Positions 17,324 through 25,520 of a DNA stretch of 64,000 nucleotides are shown here, one piece after another (the first letter of the stretch is position 1; each line of letters begins with the position of its first letter). The notes under the pieces were generated by a model. It was not told the DNA's origin. It searched no databases and saw only the letters and a list, made by a program, of their open reading frames with translations. The position numbers were made by a program, and so were the translations under genes. The DNA lies in NCBI RefSeq assembly GCF_030160275.1, contig NZ_BSOA01000047.1, forward strand, positions 62,001 through 126,000, given 5' to 3'. The DNA comes from Dyella flagellata (GTDB taxonomy: Bacteria; Pseudomonadota; Gammaproteobacteria; Xanthomonadales; Rhodanobacteraceae).

Positions 17324-18070
17324 ATGACCACGACCACGCTCAAACATATCCCGCGTCATATCGGCATCGTGATGGATGGCAATGGGCGCTGGGCGAAAGC
17401 ACGCCGCCGACCGCGCAGTTTCGGCCACAACGCCGGCCGCAAGGCGGTGCGCGAGGTGGTGGAAGGCTGCATCCGCCATGGCGTGGAAGCGCTGACGCTG
17501 TTCGCCTTCTCCAGCGAGAACTGGCAGCGTCCGCCCGATGAGGTCGGCGCGTTGCTGGATCTGTTCATGCGCGCGCTGGACAAGGAGGTGGACGAGCTGG
17601 ACCAGAACGGCGTACGCCTGCGCTTCATCGGCGATTTGTCGGCCTTCGACAAGGCGCTGCACAAGCGCATGGTTGATGCTGCCGAACGTACCGCCGGAAA
17701 CACCAAGTTGAATCTGAATATCGCCGTCAATTACGGGGGCCGCTGGGACATCGTGCAAGCGGCACGCAAGGCAGCCATGGCGGTGGCGCGGGGCGAACTT
17801 GCCGTCGAGGCCATCGACGAAGCCGCCTTCGACCGCTGCACCAGCCTGGCCGAAGTGCCGCCGCTGGACCTGTTCATTCGCACTGGCGGCGATCATCGCA
17901 TCAGCAATTTCTTGCTGTGGCAGCTAGCCTATGCGGAGCTCTATTTCACCGAGACGCTATGGCCGGACTTCAACCAGGCTTCGCTGCAACTGGCCATCAA
18001 CGACTTTGCCCGGCGCGAACGGCGCTTCGGCCGCACTGGCGACCAAGTCGCCCAGGCGGCGACACGTTGA
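17324..18070 (+). CDS. uppS: undecaprenyl diphosphate synthase (cis-prenyltransferase)
   Basis: The 248-residue enzyme makes the C55 lipid carrier for cell wall and O-antigen by adding isopentenyl units in cis. Motifs: HIGIVMDGNGRWAKARRRPR with the catalytic Asp, the FAFSSENWQRP block, and the C-terminal LFIRTGGDHRISNFLLWQLAYAELYF with the RTGG pyrophosphate site. In E. coli uppS follows dxr; here 264 bp separate it from frr. cdsA begins 85 bp downstream. Confidence 0.97.
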   Translation: MTTTTLKHIPRHIGIVMDGNGRWAKARRRPRSFGHNAGRKAVREVVEGCIRHGVEALTLFAFSSENWQRPPDEVGALLDLFMRALDKEVDELDQNGVRLRFIGDLSAFDKALHKRMVDAAERTAGNTKLNLNIAVNYGGRWDIVQAARKAAMAVARGELAVEAIDEAAFDRCTSLAEVPPLDLFIRTGGDHRISNFLLWQLAYAELYFTETLWPDFNQASLQLAINDFARRERRFGRTGDQVAQAATR

Positions 18071-18155
18071 GCCGGCTTGCCAGCACCCTTATCCGCCTGT
18101 CACGCCATCGCCACCCAGGCCGCGTGGCGGCTGTAGCCAGCCGCTAGGACCCGTC

Positions 18156-18983
18156 ATGCTGCGACAGCGTGTTATTACCGCCCTGCTCCTCGCGCCACTG
18201 GCGATCCTGCTGATCCTGCTTTTGCCGACCAGCGTGTTCGCCTGCCTGCTGGCGGTGGCCTTTCTGGCGGCGGCATGGGAATGGTCGCGGCTGGCCGGCA
18301 TGAAAAGCCGCGTAGCCCGCGGCATGCTGCTGGGAGTCGTCCTGCTGGGCTTCATTGCGCTGTGGATGCTGCGCGATTCGCCATGGCTATGGCACGCATT
18401 GATCGTGGCCGGAGTGGCCTGGTGGCTGCTGACGTGCGTATGGCTGCGCCATTTCGCCTTCGCGGCCGCGCCTACCCCGGAAAATCGCAATCTGAAACTG
18501 CTGGCCGGCGCCCTGGTGGTGTTCCCCGCCTGGGTGGCGGCGCTGAGCATCCATGGCAGCGAACCCCACGGCCATACCTGGACGTTCCTGGCCATGCTGC
18601 TGGTGTGGGCCGCCGATACCGGCGCCTATTTCGCTGGCAGCTGGTTCGGCAAGGGCAAGCGCAAGCTGGCCCCGCAGATCAGCCCCGGCAAGACCTGGGT
18701 CGGGGTCTATGGCGCCTTCGCCACCAGTGCGCTGGTGGCCGCTGTGGCGGGATGGCTACTGGGCGTCCGCGACCTGCGCCTGCTGGGCTTGATCGTGGTT
18801 ACCGTCGTGACGGTCGCCAGCTCGATCATCGGCGATCTGCTGGAAAGCCTGATGAAACGCCACGCGAACGTGAAAGACTCCGGTGCCTTGTTCCCGGGCC
18901 ATGGCGGGCTGCTGGACCGGCTGGATAGCGTGTTTGCGGCCTTGCCGGTGTTTGCGCTGGGGAAGCTGCTGCTAGGGTTTTAG
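18156..18983 (+). CDS. cdsA: phosphatidate cytidylyltransferase (CDP-diacylglycerol synthase)
   Basis: The 275-residue membrane protein makes CDP-diacylglycerol, the precursor of all glycerophospholipids. It has about eight hydrophobic segments. The C-terminal CDS signature is intact: SLMKRHANVKDSGALFPGHG followed by GLLDRLDS. The start at 18156 gives the usual short N-terminus before the first helix; the longer open frame upstream overlaps uppS. Downstream in related Xanthomonas species the next gene is dxr; here only about 170 bp remain before rseP. Confidence 0.95.
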   Translation: MLRQRVITALLLAPLAILLILLLPTSVFACLLAVAFLAAAWEWSRLAGMKSRVARGMLLGVVLLGFIALWMLRDSPWLWHALIVAGVAWWLLTCVWLRHFAFAAAPTPENRNLKLLAGALVVFPAWVAALSIHGSEPHGHTWTFLAMLLVWAADTGAYFAGSWFGKGKRKLAPQISPGKTWVGVYGAFATSALVAAVAGWLLGVRDLRLLGLIVVTVVTVASSIIGDLLESLMKRHANVKDSGALFPGHGGLLDRLDSVFAALPVFALGKLLLGF

Positions 18984-19151
18984 GCGGCCCCATCGCGCTC
19001 CCGATAGCGTGGCGTAAGGAACTGCCGCCATCTGCCATGGTCGAAGTCCAATCCTGAGTGCAGGCCTACTGGCAGCCGTCCAGGCCGTTCGGCAGGTACT
19101 TTGCAACGCTTGCTGATAAGCTTTGAGTTCCTGAGAGACGTACCTGCTTTG

Positions 19152-20501
19152 ATGAATCCCTTTCTTGGCTCGGTGTTCTGGCTGCTGGTCACGCTTGGCG
19201 TGCTGGTGACCTTTCACGAATTCGGACACTACTGGGTCGCCCGACGCTGCGGTGTGAAAGTGTTGCGCTTCTCGATCGGCTTCGGCCGCGCGGTATGGAA
19301 GCACATCGGCCGGGACGGTACCGAGTATCAGATCGCGGCGATTCCGCTCGGTGGCTACGTCAAGATGCTGGACGCGCGCGAGGGCGAAGTCGATCCCGCT
19401 CAACGCCACCAGGAATTCACCGCGCAGCCGATCTGGAAGCGCATTGCCATCGTGGCCGCCGGCCCCGGCTTCAATATCATCTTCACCATCGCCGCCTTCT
19501 GGCTGATGTTCCTGATCGGCCGTACCGACTACGCACCGATCGTTACCGCCGCACCGCAAAGCCTGGCCGCGCAGGCCGGCATCGAGCCGGGCGACCGCTT
19601 GCTCACGATCGGCGGGATGCAGGTCAGCACCTGGAGTGACTCCTACGATGCCATCGCCAATGCGCTGCTGAGTCGCACGCCGCTGGCGATCACCGTGCTG
19701 GGCACCGACCGCAAGGAGCGCTCGCTGGTGCTGCCGCTCAATCGCCTGCCGGCGGGCGAAGATCTCGGACAATACTTGGACAAGCTGGGTCTGTCGCCGG
19801 CGCCCCCACCGCCTGTCATCGCCAGCCTCTCAGCAGGTGATCCCGCCGCGCTGGCCGGCCTCCAGGCCGGTGACCGCATTGTGAGCATCAACGGCAATGC
19901 GGTGAAGAACTTCGACGACATCGGCACGCTGATCAAGGCCAACGCTGCAAAATCGCCGCGACTCTCGGTGGACGTCGAACGTCACGGCAAGCCGATGAGT
20001 TTCACCGTCACGGCCCAGATGAAATCGGAACAGGGGCTGCCGATGCAGTGGATCATCGGCATAAGCGGCCCGGCCGCCGAGGCCGCCATCCAGCATTACG
20101 GTCCGGCCAAGGCGTTCACCGAATCGCTCGCCCTCACCTGGCAACGCACCACCGACACCTTCGGCATGGTCGGCAAGATGGTCACCGGCGAGGCGTCCAC
20201 GCGGAACCTTTCCGGAGTGATCGGCATCGCGCAGGTCGCCAACGCGGCCGCGCAGATGGGGTTGGACCGGTTCCTGGAATTCCTCGGCCTGGTGTCACTG
20301 AGTTTGGCCATCATCAACCTGTTGCCCATCCCGGTCTTGGATGGCGGCCATCTGCTGTATTACCTTATCGAGCTGATCAAAGGCAGTCCGGTCAGCGAGC
20401 GGACCATGATCGCGGGCCAGTATGTGGGCATCGCCTTGCTGGTCACGCTGATGGGGTTGGCGTTCTACAACGACATCCATCGCATCATCCTGCCCTCGTG
20501 A
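19152..20501 (+). CDS. rseP: RIP metalloprotease RseP (site-2 protease)
   Basis: The 449-residue inner-membrane protease cuts the anti-sigma factor RseA in the sigma-E envelope stress pathway and clears signal peptides. The zinc-binding HEFGH is in the first helix (LGVLVTFHEFGHYWVARR). Two PDZ domains follow in the periplasm (QAGIEPGDRLLTIGG and LAGLQAGDRIVSINGN). The third zinc ligand lies in NLLPIPVLDGGHLLYYLIE. Length equals E. coli RseP (450). The start at 19152 gives the family N-terminus. bamA starts 213 bp later, with GC-rich hairpins in between (for example 20665-20688) but no clear T-run. Confidence 0.96.
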   Translation: MNPFLGSVFWLLVTLGVLVTFHEFGHYWVARRCGVKVLRFSIGFGRAVWKHIGRDGTEYQIAAIPLGGYVKMLDAREGEVDPAQRHQEFTAQPIWKRIAIVAAGPGFNIIFTIAAFWLMFLIGRTDYAPIVTAAPQSLAAQAGIEPGDRLLTIGGMQVSTWSDSYDAIANALLSRTPLAITVLGTDRKERSLVLPLNRLPAGEDLGQYLDKLGLSPAPPPPVIASLSAGDPAALAGLQAGDRIVSINGNAVKNFDDIGTLIKANAAKSPRLSVDVERHGKPMSFTVTAQMKSEQGLPMQWIIGISGPAAEAAIQHYGPAKAFTESLALTWQRTTDTFGMVGKMVTGEASTRNLSGVIGIAQVANAAAQMGLDRFLEFLGLVSLSLAIINLLPIPVLDGGHLLYYLIELIKGSPVSERTMIAGQYVGIALLVTLMGLAFYNDIHRIILPS

Positions 20502-20714
20502 GACGGATGCGCGCCGCCTGCAACCTGGGTTGGGGTGCCAGCGTTTCCGATCGCGTGGCAAAGCCTGCGCCCTGTGCGGCATCCGGCGTTTTTTCGCCGG
20601 CTGCGCCGGCGCAGGTGGGGAACACACTTAAGGCTGGCATGATGCCGGTTTTGAAAAAAATGCAGCGGGGCGGCCGCATGGCCGCCCCGTCCGAATAACA
20701 CAACGGAATCGACG

Positions 20715-23144
20715 ATGAAGCGTATCGCCGCCCTGATCCTGCTTGCCTCCCTTTCGACCGGCGCGTTCGCGCTGGAACCCTTCGTCGTCTCCGACATCCG
20801 TATCGAGGGCCTCAATCGCATCTCCGCAGGTACGGTTTTCAACTACCTGCAGATCAACAAGGGCGACCGGCTCACCAGCGAGGAAGCCCAGCAAGCGATC
20901 CGCGCCTTGTATGGCACCAAATTCTTCAGCGACGTGGAGCTGGAGCGCGACGGCAACATCCTGGTGATCAAGGTGACCGAACGCCCGTCGATCGCCAAGC
21001 TGACGATCCGCGGCAACAGCGACATCAAGACCGACGACCTGAAGAAGGGCCTGAAGGACATCGGTCTGTCCGAAGGCGAAACCTTCGACCGCCTGGCGCT
21101 GGACCGCGTACAGCAGGAACTGATCCGCCAGTACTACAACCGCGGCAAGTACAACGTCTCGGTGTCGCCGCACGTGACGACACTGGATCGCAACCGCGTT
21201 TCGGTCGACATCGAAATCCGCGAAGGCAAGGTCGCCAAGGTGAAGGAAGTGAACATCGTCGGCAATACGGCGTTCACCGACAAGGAAATCGAAGACAACT
21301 TCGAAACCGGCACCACCAACTTGCTGTCGTGGTACTCCAAGAACGACCAGTATTCCCAGGACAAGCTGTCGGGCGACCTGAAAAAGCTGCAGTCCTACTA
21401 CATGGACCGCGGCTACGCCGACTTCGGCATCGACTCCACCCAGGTGACCATTGCGCCGGACAAGCGCGCGATGTACATCGCCGCCGACGTGACCCAGGGC
21501 GACATCTACCACATCTCAGGCACGCACCTGCTCGGCCAGCTCATCCTGCCCGAAGACACGCTGCGCAAGCTGGTTTTCGTGAAGGACGGCGACCTGTTCA
21601 ATCGCCGCGCGATCGAGGCAACCTCCGATTCGATCAAGGCACTGCTGGCGAACATCGGCTACGCCTTCGCCAAGGTCAATTCGGTGCCCAAGCTCGACAA
21701 GCAGAACAAGACGGTGGACGTCACCTGGTATATCCAGCCGGGCCCGCGCGTCTATGTTCGCCGCGTGATCTTCCAGGGCAACACGCGCACGGAAGACGAC
21801 GTGCTGCGGCGTGAAATGCGCCAGCTCGAAGGCTCGTGGTATTCGCAGGCGGCGATCGACCGCTCGAAGATCCGCCTGCAACAGCTGGGCTACTTCAAGA
21901 CCGTCACCATCGACAAGCAGACCGTCCCCGGCAGCGACGACGAAGTCGACTTGACGGCGAAGGTGGAGGAGCAGTCCGCCGGCAGCCTGACCTTCGGCGT
22001 GGGCTATTCGCAGTATTCGGGCATCATCCTGTCCGCTTCGGTGTCGCAGAACAACTTCCTCGGCACCGGCGATCACTTCACCATCGGCGCGCAGCGCAGC
22101 GACTACCTTACCTCGGTCAACGCGGGCTACCTCAACCCATACCTGACCGACAACGGCATCAGCATCGGCTATAACGCGACCTTTTCGAAGGCCGATTACA
22201 GCAGCCTGGGCAATCAGTACGCCAGCTACTCGAACAGCACCAAATCGTTCTCCACCACCCTGGGCATCCCGATCACCGATTTCGACCGCCTGAGCGGCAG
22301 CCTCGGTATCGGCAGCACCAAGCTCAACACCTACGTCGGCTACACGCCGCAGGTGCTGGTCGACTACATCAATGCGCTGGGCCATGAAACCATCCACAGC
22401 TGGACCGGCTCGCTGGGCTGGGTGCATGACACGCGCAACTCGTACTGGGCGCCCACCCACGGCGGCTCGATCAGCGCGGGCGTGAACGTGGCGCTGCCGG
22501 GTTCCACCGTGCAGTACTGGACCTTCAACGCCGAGGCCAATCATTACTGGCCCATGTGGAAGGGCTTTGTGCTGTACCTGGACGGCAAGGTCGCTTACGG
22601 TGACACCTACGGCAACAAGACCTTCAAGAACACCACGACCGACTACGATCCAGCCACCGGCGTGGGCTACAAAGCCGGCGACAAAGTCACCTATCCGTTC
22701 TGGCAGAATTTCTATGCTGGCGGCGTGACCGACCTGCGCGGCTTCCAGGACAACACCCTGGGCCCGCGTGCTTGTGCAGGCGACGTCAACGGCGCGCCCA
22801 TCCAGCCCAACCGCAACGGCTTCTGCCCTGGCAGCGCCTATAGTTATGCACAGCCTATCGGTGGTGCCTTCAAGGTGCTGGGCACGGCGGAACTGTACTT
22901 GCCGCTACCGTTCCTGAAGGACATCAACACCGCGCGCGTGTCGCTGTTCCTCGACGTCGGCCAGGCCTACAAGGACGTGCAGAGCTTCAGCGCCAAGCAG
23001 CTTGACGCATCCGCCGGCGTGTCCCTGCACTGGCAGGCGCCGATCGGTCCGCTGATCATCAGCCTGGGCGTTCCGTTCCGCAAACAGCCGGGCGACAGCC
23101 AGTACGCTGAACGCATCCAGTTCACTTTCGGCAGCCAGTTTTAA
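20715..23144 (+). CDS. bamA: outer membrane protein assembly factor BamA
   Basis: The 809-residue protein is the essential core of the BAM complex, folding beta-barrel proteins into the outer membrane. It has a signal peptide (MKRIAALILLASLSTGAFA), five POTRA domains (about residues 22-420; e.g. FVVSDIRIEGLNRIS) and a 16-strand barrel. The conserved barrel loop motif LRGF is in TDLRGFQDNT, and the C-terminal beta-signal is RIQFTFGSQF with a final Phe. Surface loops (around residues 640-700) are likely variable. skp, which usually follows, is missing; instead a terminator and a lectin gene follow. The last 28 bases of coding sequence plus the terminator are repeated at 24304-24400. Confidence 0.98.
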   Translation: MKRIAALILLASLSTGAFALEPFVVSDIRIEGLNRISAGTVFNYLQINKGDRLTSEEAQQAIRALYGTKFFSDVELERDGNILVIKVTERPSIAKLTIRGNSDIKTDDLKKGLKDIGLSEGETFDRLALDRVQQELIRQYYNRGKYNVSVSPHVTTLDRNRVSVDIEIREGKVAKVKEVNIVGNTAFTDKEIEDNFETGTTNLLSWYSKNDQYSQDKLSGDLKKLQSYYMDRGYADFGIDSTQVTIAPDKRAMYIAADVTQGDIYHISGTHLLGQLILPEDTLRKLVFVKDGDLFNRRAIEATSDSIKALLANIGYAFAKVNSVPKLDKQNKTVDVTWYIQPGPRVYVRRVIFQGNTRTEDDVLRREMRQLEGSWYSQAAIDRSKIRLQQLGYFKTVTIDKQTVPGSDDEVDLTAKVEEQSAGSLTFGVGYSQYSGIILSASVSQNNFLGTGDHFTIGAQRSDYLTSVNAGYLNPYLTDNGISIGYNATFSKADYSSLGNQYASYSNSTKSFSTTLGIPITDFDRLSGSLGIGSTKLNTYVGYTPQVLVDYINALGHETIHSWTGSLGWVHDTRNSYWAPTHGGSISAGVNVALPGSTVQYWTFNAEANHYWPMWKGFVLYLDGKVAYGDTYGNKTFKNTTTDYDPATGVGYKAGDKVTYPFWQNFYAGGVTDLRGFQDNTLGPRACAGDVNGAPIQPNRNGFCPGSAYSYAQPIGGAFKVLGTAELYLPLPFLKDINTARVSLFLDVGQAYKDVQSFSAKQLDASAGVSLHWQAPIGPLIISLGVPFRKQPGDSQYAERIQFTFGSQF

Positions 23145-23172
23145 GCTACAAACCCTTCAAGTCGAAACCTAC

Positions 23173-23204
23173 AGAAAGCGTGGCAATGCCACGCTTTCTT
23201 TTTT
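23173..23204 (+). terminator. bamA rho-independent terminator
   Basis: AGAAAGCGTGGC, AAT, GCCACGCTTTCT form a stem followed by TTTTT, 28 bases after the bamA stop. An almost identical copy sits at 24361-24393. Confidence 0.92.
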
Positions 23205-23272
23205 ATCGCTATTTTTTAGACGATACCCCTCAAGGCAACCGATTGCCTTGCGACCCTTAGGGAGGGCTTGTC

Positions 23273-24133
23273 GTGAAAACGAAACTTCTAGTCTTCAGCA
23301 CGCTAATATTGTGGACCTGCCAGGCTTTTGCAGGCCTACTCAATGCAGGACAAGGATTGTCTGCAGGAGAAATGCTTTATTCAAACAACGGAAATTACTT
23401 CGCGGTCATGCAGGGTGATGGAAACTTTGTAGTCTATACATCGGCAGGCAAAGCGCTTTGGTCCACTAATACGATCGGGTCAGGAGCCGACTGGGCCGTT
23501 ATGCAAGAAGATGGCAATTTCGTTCTTTACAATAAATCGCAAGGAAGAGCCATCTGGTCCTCAAACACTGCGTACAACAAACCAGCCTACGCTGCAATTA
23601 CTGACTATGGTCAATGGATTGTTTTCAGGGTCGACCCTATCTGGTCCTCCAATACTTCTGATCATAGCAACCCAGTAGGTGCAAACGCCGCAGTCATCGG
23701 TCCAGATGGATATTTGGATAAAGAAAAAGTATTTAGTGCAGGAAAATATAATTTCGTTTTCCAGGCTGACGGAAATCTAGTGTTATATAGCCCGTTAGGT
23801 GCAACATGGTCTTCGGCGACCACAGGAAGAGCAAAGTTTGCGTATCTCCAAATGGGTGTCGTATTTTTTCACGATAAAAATGGCAGTATATATTTAAGCA
23901 TCCCTACGCTTTCAGCGTCACAAATGTCCAATTACACCATCACCGAACAGAGATCTACATATTTAGCCCTTCAGGCTGACGGCAATTTGGTTACATATAC
24001 TCCAAAAAGAGTATTCGTCTCCTACTCTCCGTATGCCCCACCCGACGGTCATCAAAGCAAAGGACCAAGCTGTTATGGCCCACCTGACGCCTGTTTCGGC
24101 TCAACGTTGCCGATATACAAATACACTTGGTAG
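23273..24133 (+). CDS. secreted tandem bulb-type lectin protein (LlpA-like bacteriocin candidate)
   Basis: The 286-residue product has a signal peptide ending in QAFA (residues 1-20) and two B-lectin (monocot mannose-binding) domains, about residues 21-130 and 135-250. The carbohydrate motif QxDxNxVxY is intact four times: Q47-Y55, Q78-Y86, Q164-Y172 and Q234-Y242; further sites near 109-118 and 193-200 are degenerate. WSSNT repeats mark each strand end. A 35-residue tail with two Cys follows. Size and two-domain plan match LlpA lectin-like bacteriocins, which kill relatives through BamA; here the gene directly follows bamA. The start is GTG with AGGGAGGGC before it. Codon use is much more A+T-rich than neighbours, suggesting transfer. 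It could instead be an adhesin. Lectin fold is certain; killing is inference. Confidence 0.88.
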   Translation: MKTKLLVFSTLILWTCQAFAGLLNAGQGLSAGEMLYSNNGNYFAVMQGDGNFVVYTSAGKALWSTNTIGSGADWAVMQEDGNFVLYNKSQGRAIWSSNTAYNKPAYAAITDYGQWIVFRVDPIWSSNTSDHSNPVGANAAVIGPDGYLDKEKVFSAGKYNFVFQADGNLVLYSPLGATWSSATTGRAKFAYLQMGVVFFHDKNGSIYLSIPTLSASQMSNYTITEQRSTYLALQADGNLVTYTPKRVFVSYSPYAPPDGHQSKGPSCYGPPDACFGSTLPIYKYTW

Positions 24134-24147
24134 CTTAGCTTATTAGG

Positions 24148-24306
24148 CGGCTGAACAACCAGATCCAGATCGCCTAAAACGTTTACATCGGCGCACATAC
24201 CGTCATGGCCGGCAATGCCGGTGTGCTCAGCCATCTGAATGGCCGACCGGATTGCCATTGCCGCCAAGAGCTTGGTGACTCATTCGATTCGGGAGGCTTG
24301 CGAGTC
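24148..24306 (+). pseudogene. decayed internal fragment of lpxD
   Basis: From CGGCTGAACAACCAGATCCA to TCGGGAGGCTTGCGAGT the sequence follows intact lpxD 26214-26426 at high identity. About 57 bases are missing between the ATGGCCGGC and GGCAATGCCGG parts, and point changes break the frame (for example GCTCACAAC of the catalytic IAHN region became GCCTAAAAC, a stop). The right end stops abruptly and continues as bamA sequence. Confidence 0.9.
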
Positions 24307-24400
24307 CAGTTCACCTTCGGCAGCCAGTTTTAAGCTACAAACCCTTCAGTTCGACGCCTACAGAAAGCGTGGCAATGCCACGCTTTCTTTTTTTATCGCT
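24304..24400 (+). repeat. second copy of bamA 3' end and terminator
   Basis: TCCAGTTCACCTTCGGCAGC and onward matches 23118-23210: it codes the last residues of BamA (QFTFGSQF, stop), then the same spacer (GCTACAAACCCTTCA) and the same AGAAAGCGTGGC terminator hairpin with T-run (24361-24393). A few substitutions separate the copies. Homology ends at ATCGCTG. Confidence 0.93.
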
Positions 24401-24460
24401 GCGGCCAGGATGGAAGCGCTCAACGGGCCATCGCTGAAATCAGCCAAAGGGGCGTTCAAA

Positions 24461-25078
24461 ATGACCGTTAAAGCAAGAGCCATGCTTGTCCTGATAGGGA
24501 TAGGCCTAAGCACGTGTGTATCGCCAGCCTATGCTGCCGAATATTCAGACAGCCCCGATCAAAGCACCACTGGCGATATCAAGGCCGACATTTTCGTAGA
24601 AAACTTTGCCTGGGTAAGCAATACCATTTATTTATGGGCCAACCACGTTGCCATCGATAAACCGGAAGAGGATTTCTGTGATCCCGCCGACCCCGATCCC
24701 GACTGCAAGGATCCACTGGGGCGTGGATATACCGTTGATTCAAGCTATCTGAATCTCAATCAAAGCCATACTTTCAAGATCGATCGAAGTCGCCTGTACC
24801 TGGGAGATATCACCCTGGAAGCCGAACTCGTAGTATCAACCCCCAGCCAGGCCGACTGTACGCAAACTACACAGGCCACGTCGTACATATATATCGTTTC
24901 GACAGATTCTTTTGAACAATGCACGGCAAATACCCATGTGAGGTATCTGAGACAGTACTTTTATTTGAACGCTGCTTATCCTGGAAAACAAGCTTTAAAT
25001 AATCTTGACGATTTTACGATATATAACGAAATTGAAGAGCATGGCACCGTATTTTATGCCTACTGGAAGCTTGACTAA
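24461..25078 (+). CDS. hypothetical secreted protein
   Basis: The 205-residue product has a signal peptide (MTVKARAMLVLIGIGLSTC to AYAA, cleavage near residue 26). The mature part has four Cys (FCDPADPDPDC, ADCTQ, EQCTAN) that could form two disulfides, an Asp-rich DPADPDPDCKD stretch that might bind calcium, and many beta-prone aromatic segments (TIYLWANHVAID, QYFYLNAAY, TVFYAYWKLD). No domain is recognised. The open frame extends 222 bases upstream into the lpxD/bamA scar, so the ATG at 24461 is preferred because it gives the signal peptide. It is A+T-rich like the lectin gene and sits at the matching place in the second duplicated copy. A role in immunity or as a second effector is only a guess. 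Confidence 0.7.
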   Translation: MTVKARAMLVLIGIGLSTCVSPAYAAEYSDSPDQSTTGDIKADIFVENFAWVSNTIYLWANHVAIDKPEEDFCDPADPDPDCKDPLGRGYTVDSSYLNLNQSHTFKIDRSRLYLGDITLEAELVVSTPSQADCTQTTQATSYIYIVSTDSFEQCTANTHVRYLRQYFYLNAAYPGKQALNNLDDFTIYNEIEEHGTVFYAYWKLD

Positions 25079-25520
25079 TAATAAATCAAGCCAAAGCCAT
25101 CACCAGCTTCCCCATAGCCGGATACCGCCTTTGACGCCTTATACGCAGGCACCCGTTTGCGGTGAGGAAGCGGGAGGCTTTCATACATGGCCATCCGTAT
25201 CACAAACCATATCTCGCCTTTTCCACCTGTCCGCCAACGGCATCTAAAAGCTGACGAGCAAGCGACATCGATACCTCAGTAGCGCTCATCCCCTACAACG
25301 CGAGCCCTTTTGGGGGAGATGACCGTCCGAGCGTGCCGCGCGCCGCCCCAGGCTTGGATTGCCATCCCAGCCGGCAACACAGCCCAAACCGCTATCCCCC
25401 ACGACACAAGCTGCTCGCCCAGGGAAGCCGTACCGGATGGGCGGCATGAGGCAGGCCATCTCTCAGGTACCCCGGGCAAGGGCGAACCCCTACAATGCGC
25501 GGATCACCCTGGAGCCTTGG
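25079..25520. other. 442-bp gap upstream of lpxD with one REP-like hairpin
   Basis: No convincing gene is seen. At 25349-25373, GGCTTGGATTGCCATCCCAGCC is a reverse-oriented single REP unit of the family found at 33773-33800. The frame of lpxD is open upstream to 25359, but that part does not resemble LpxD. The first 100 bases are A+T-rich like the gene before. Confidence 0.6.

Noticed and set aside
20618-20650. GGAACAC with a downstream GATGCC considered as a sigma-E promoter for bamA
   Set aside because: The -10 part does not match TCTGA at the right spacing, so it is too weak to report.
24239-24460. Upstream extension of the hypothetical secreted gene at 24461
   Set aside because: This part is translated lpxD and bamA scar sequence; the signal peptide starts at 24461.
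23273-25078. Prophage or integron origin for the A+T-rich genes
   Set aside because: No integrase, attachment site, tRNA or transposase is seen; the visible scar is explained by tandem duplication.
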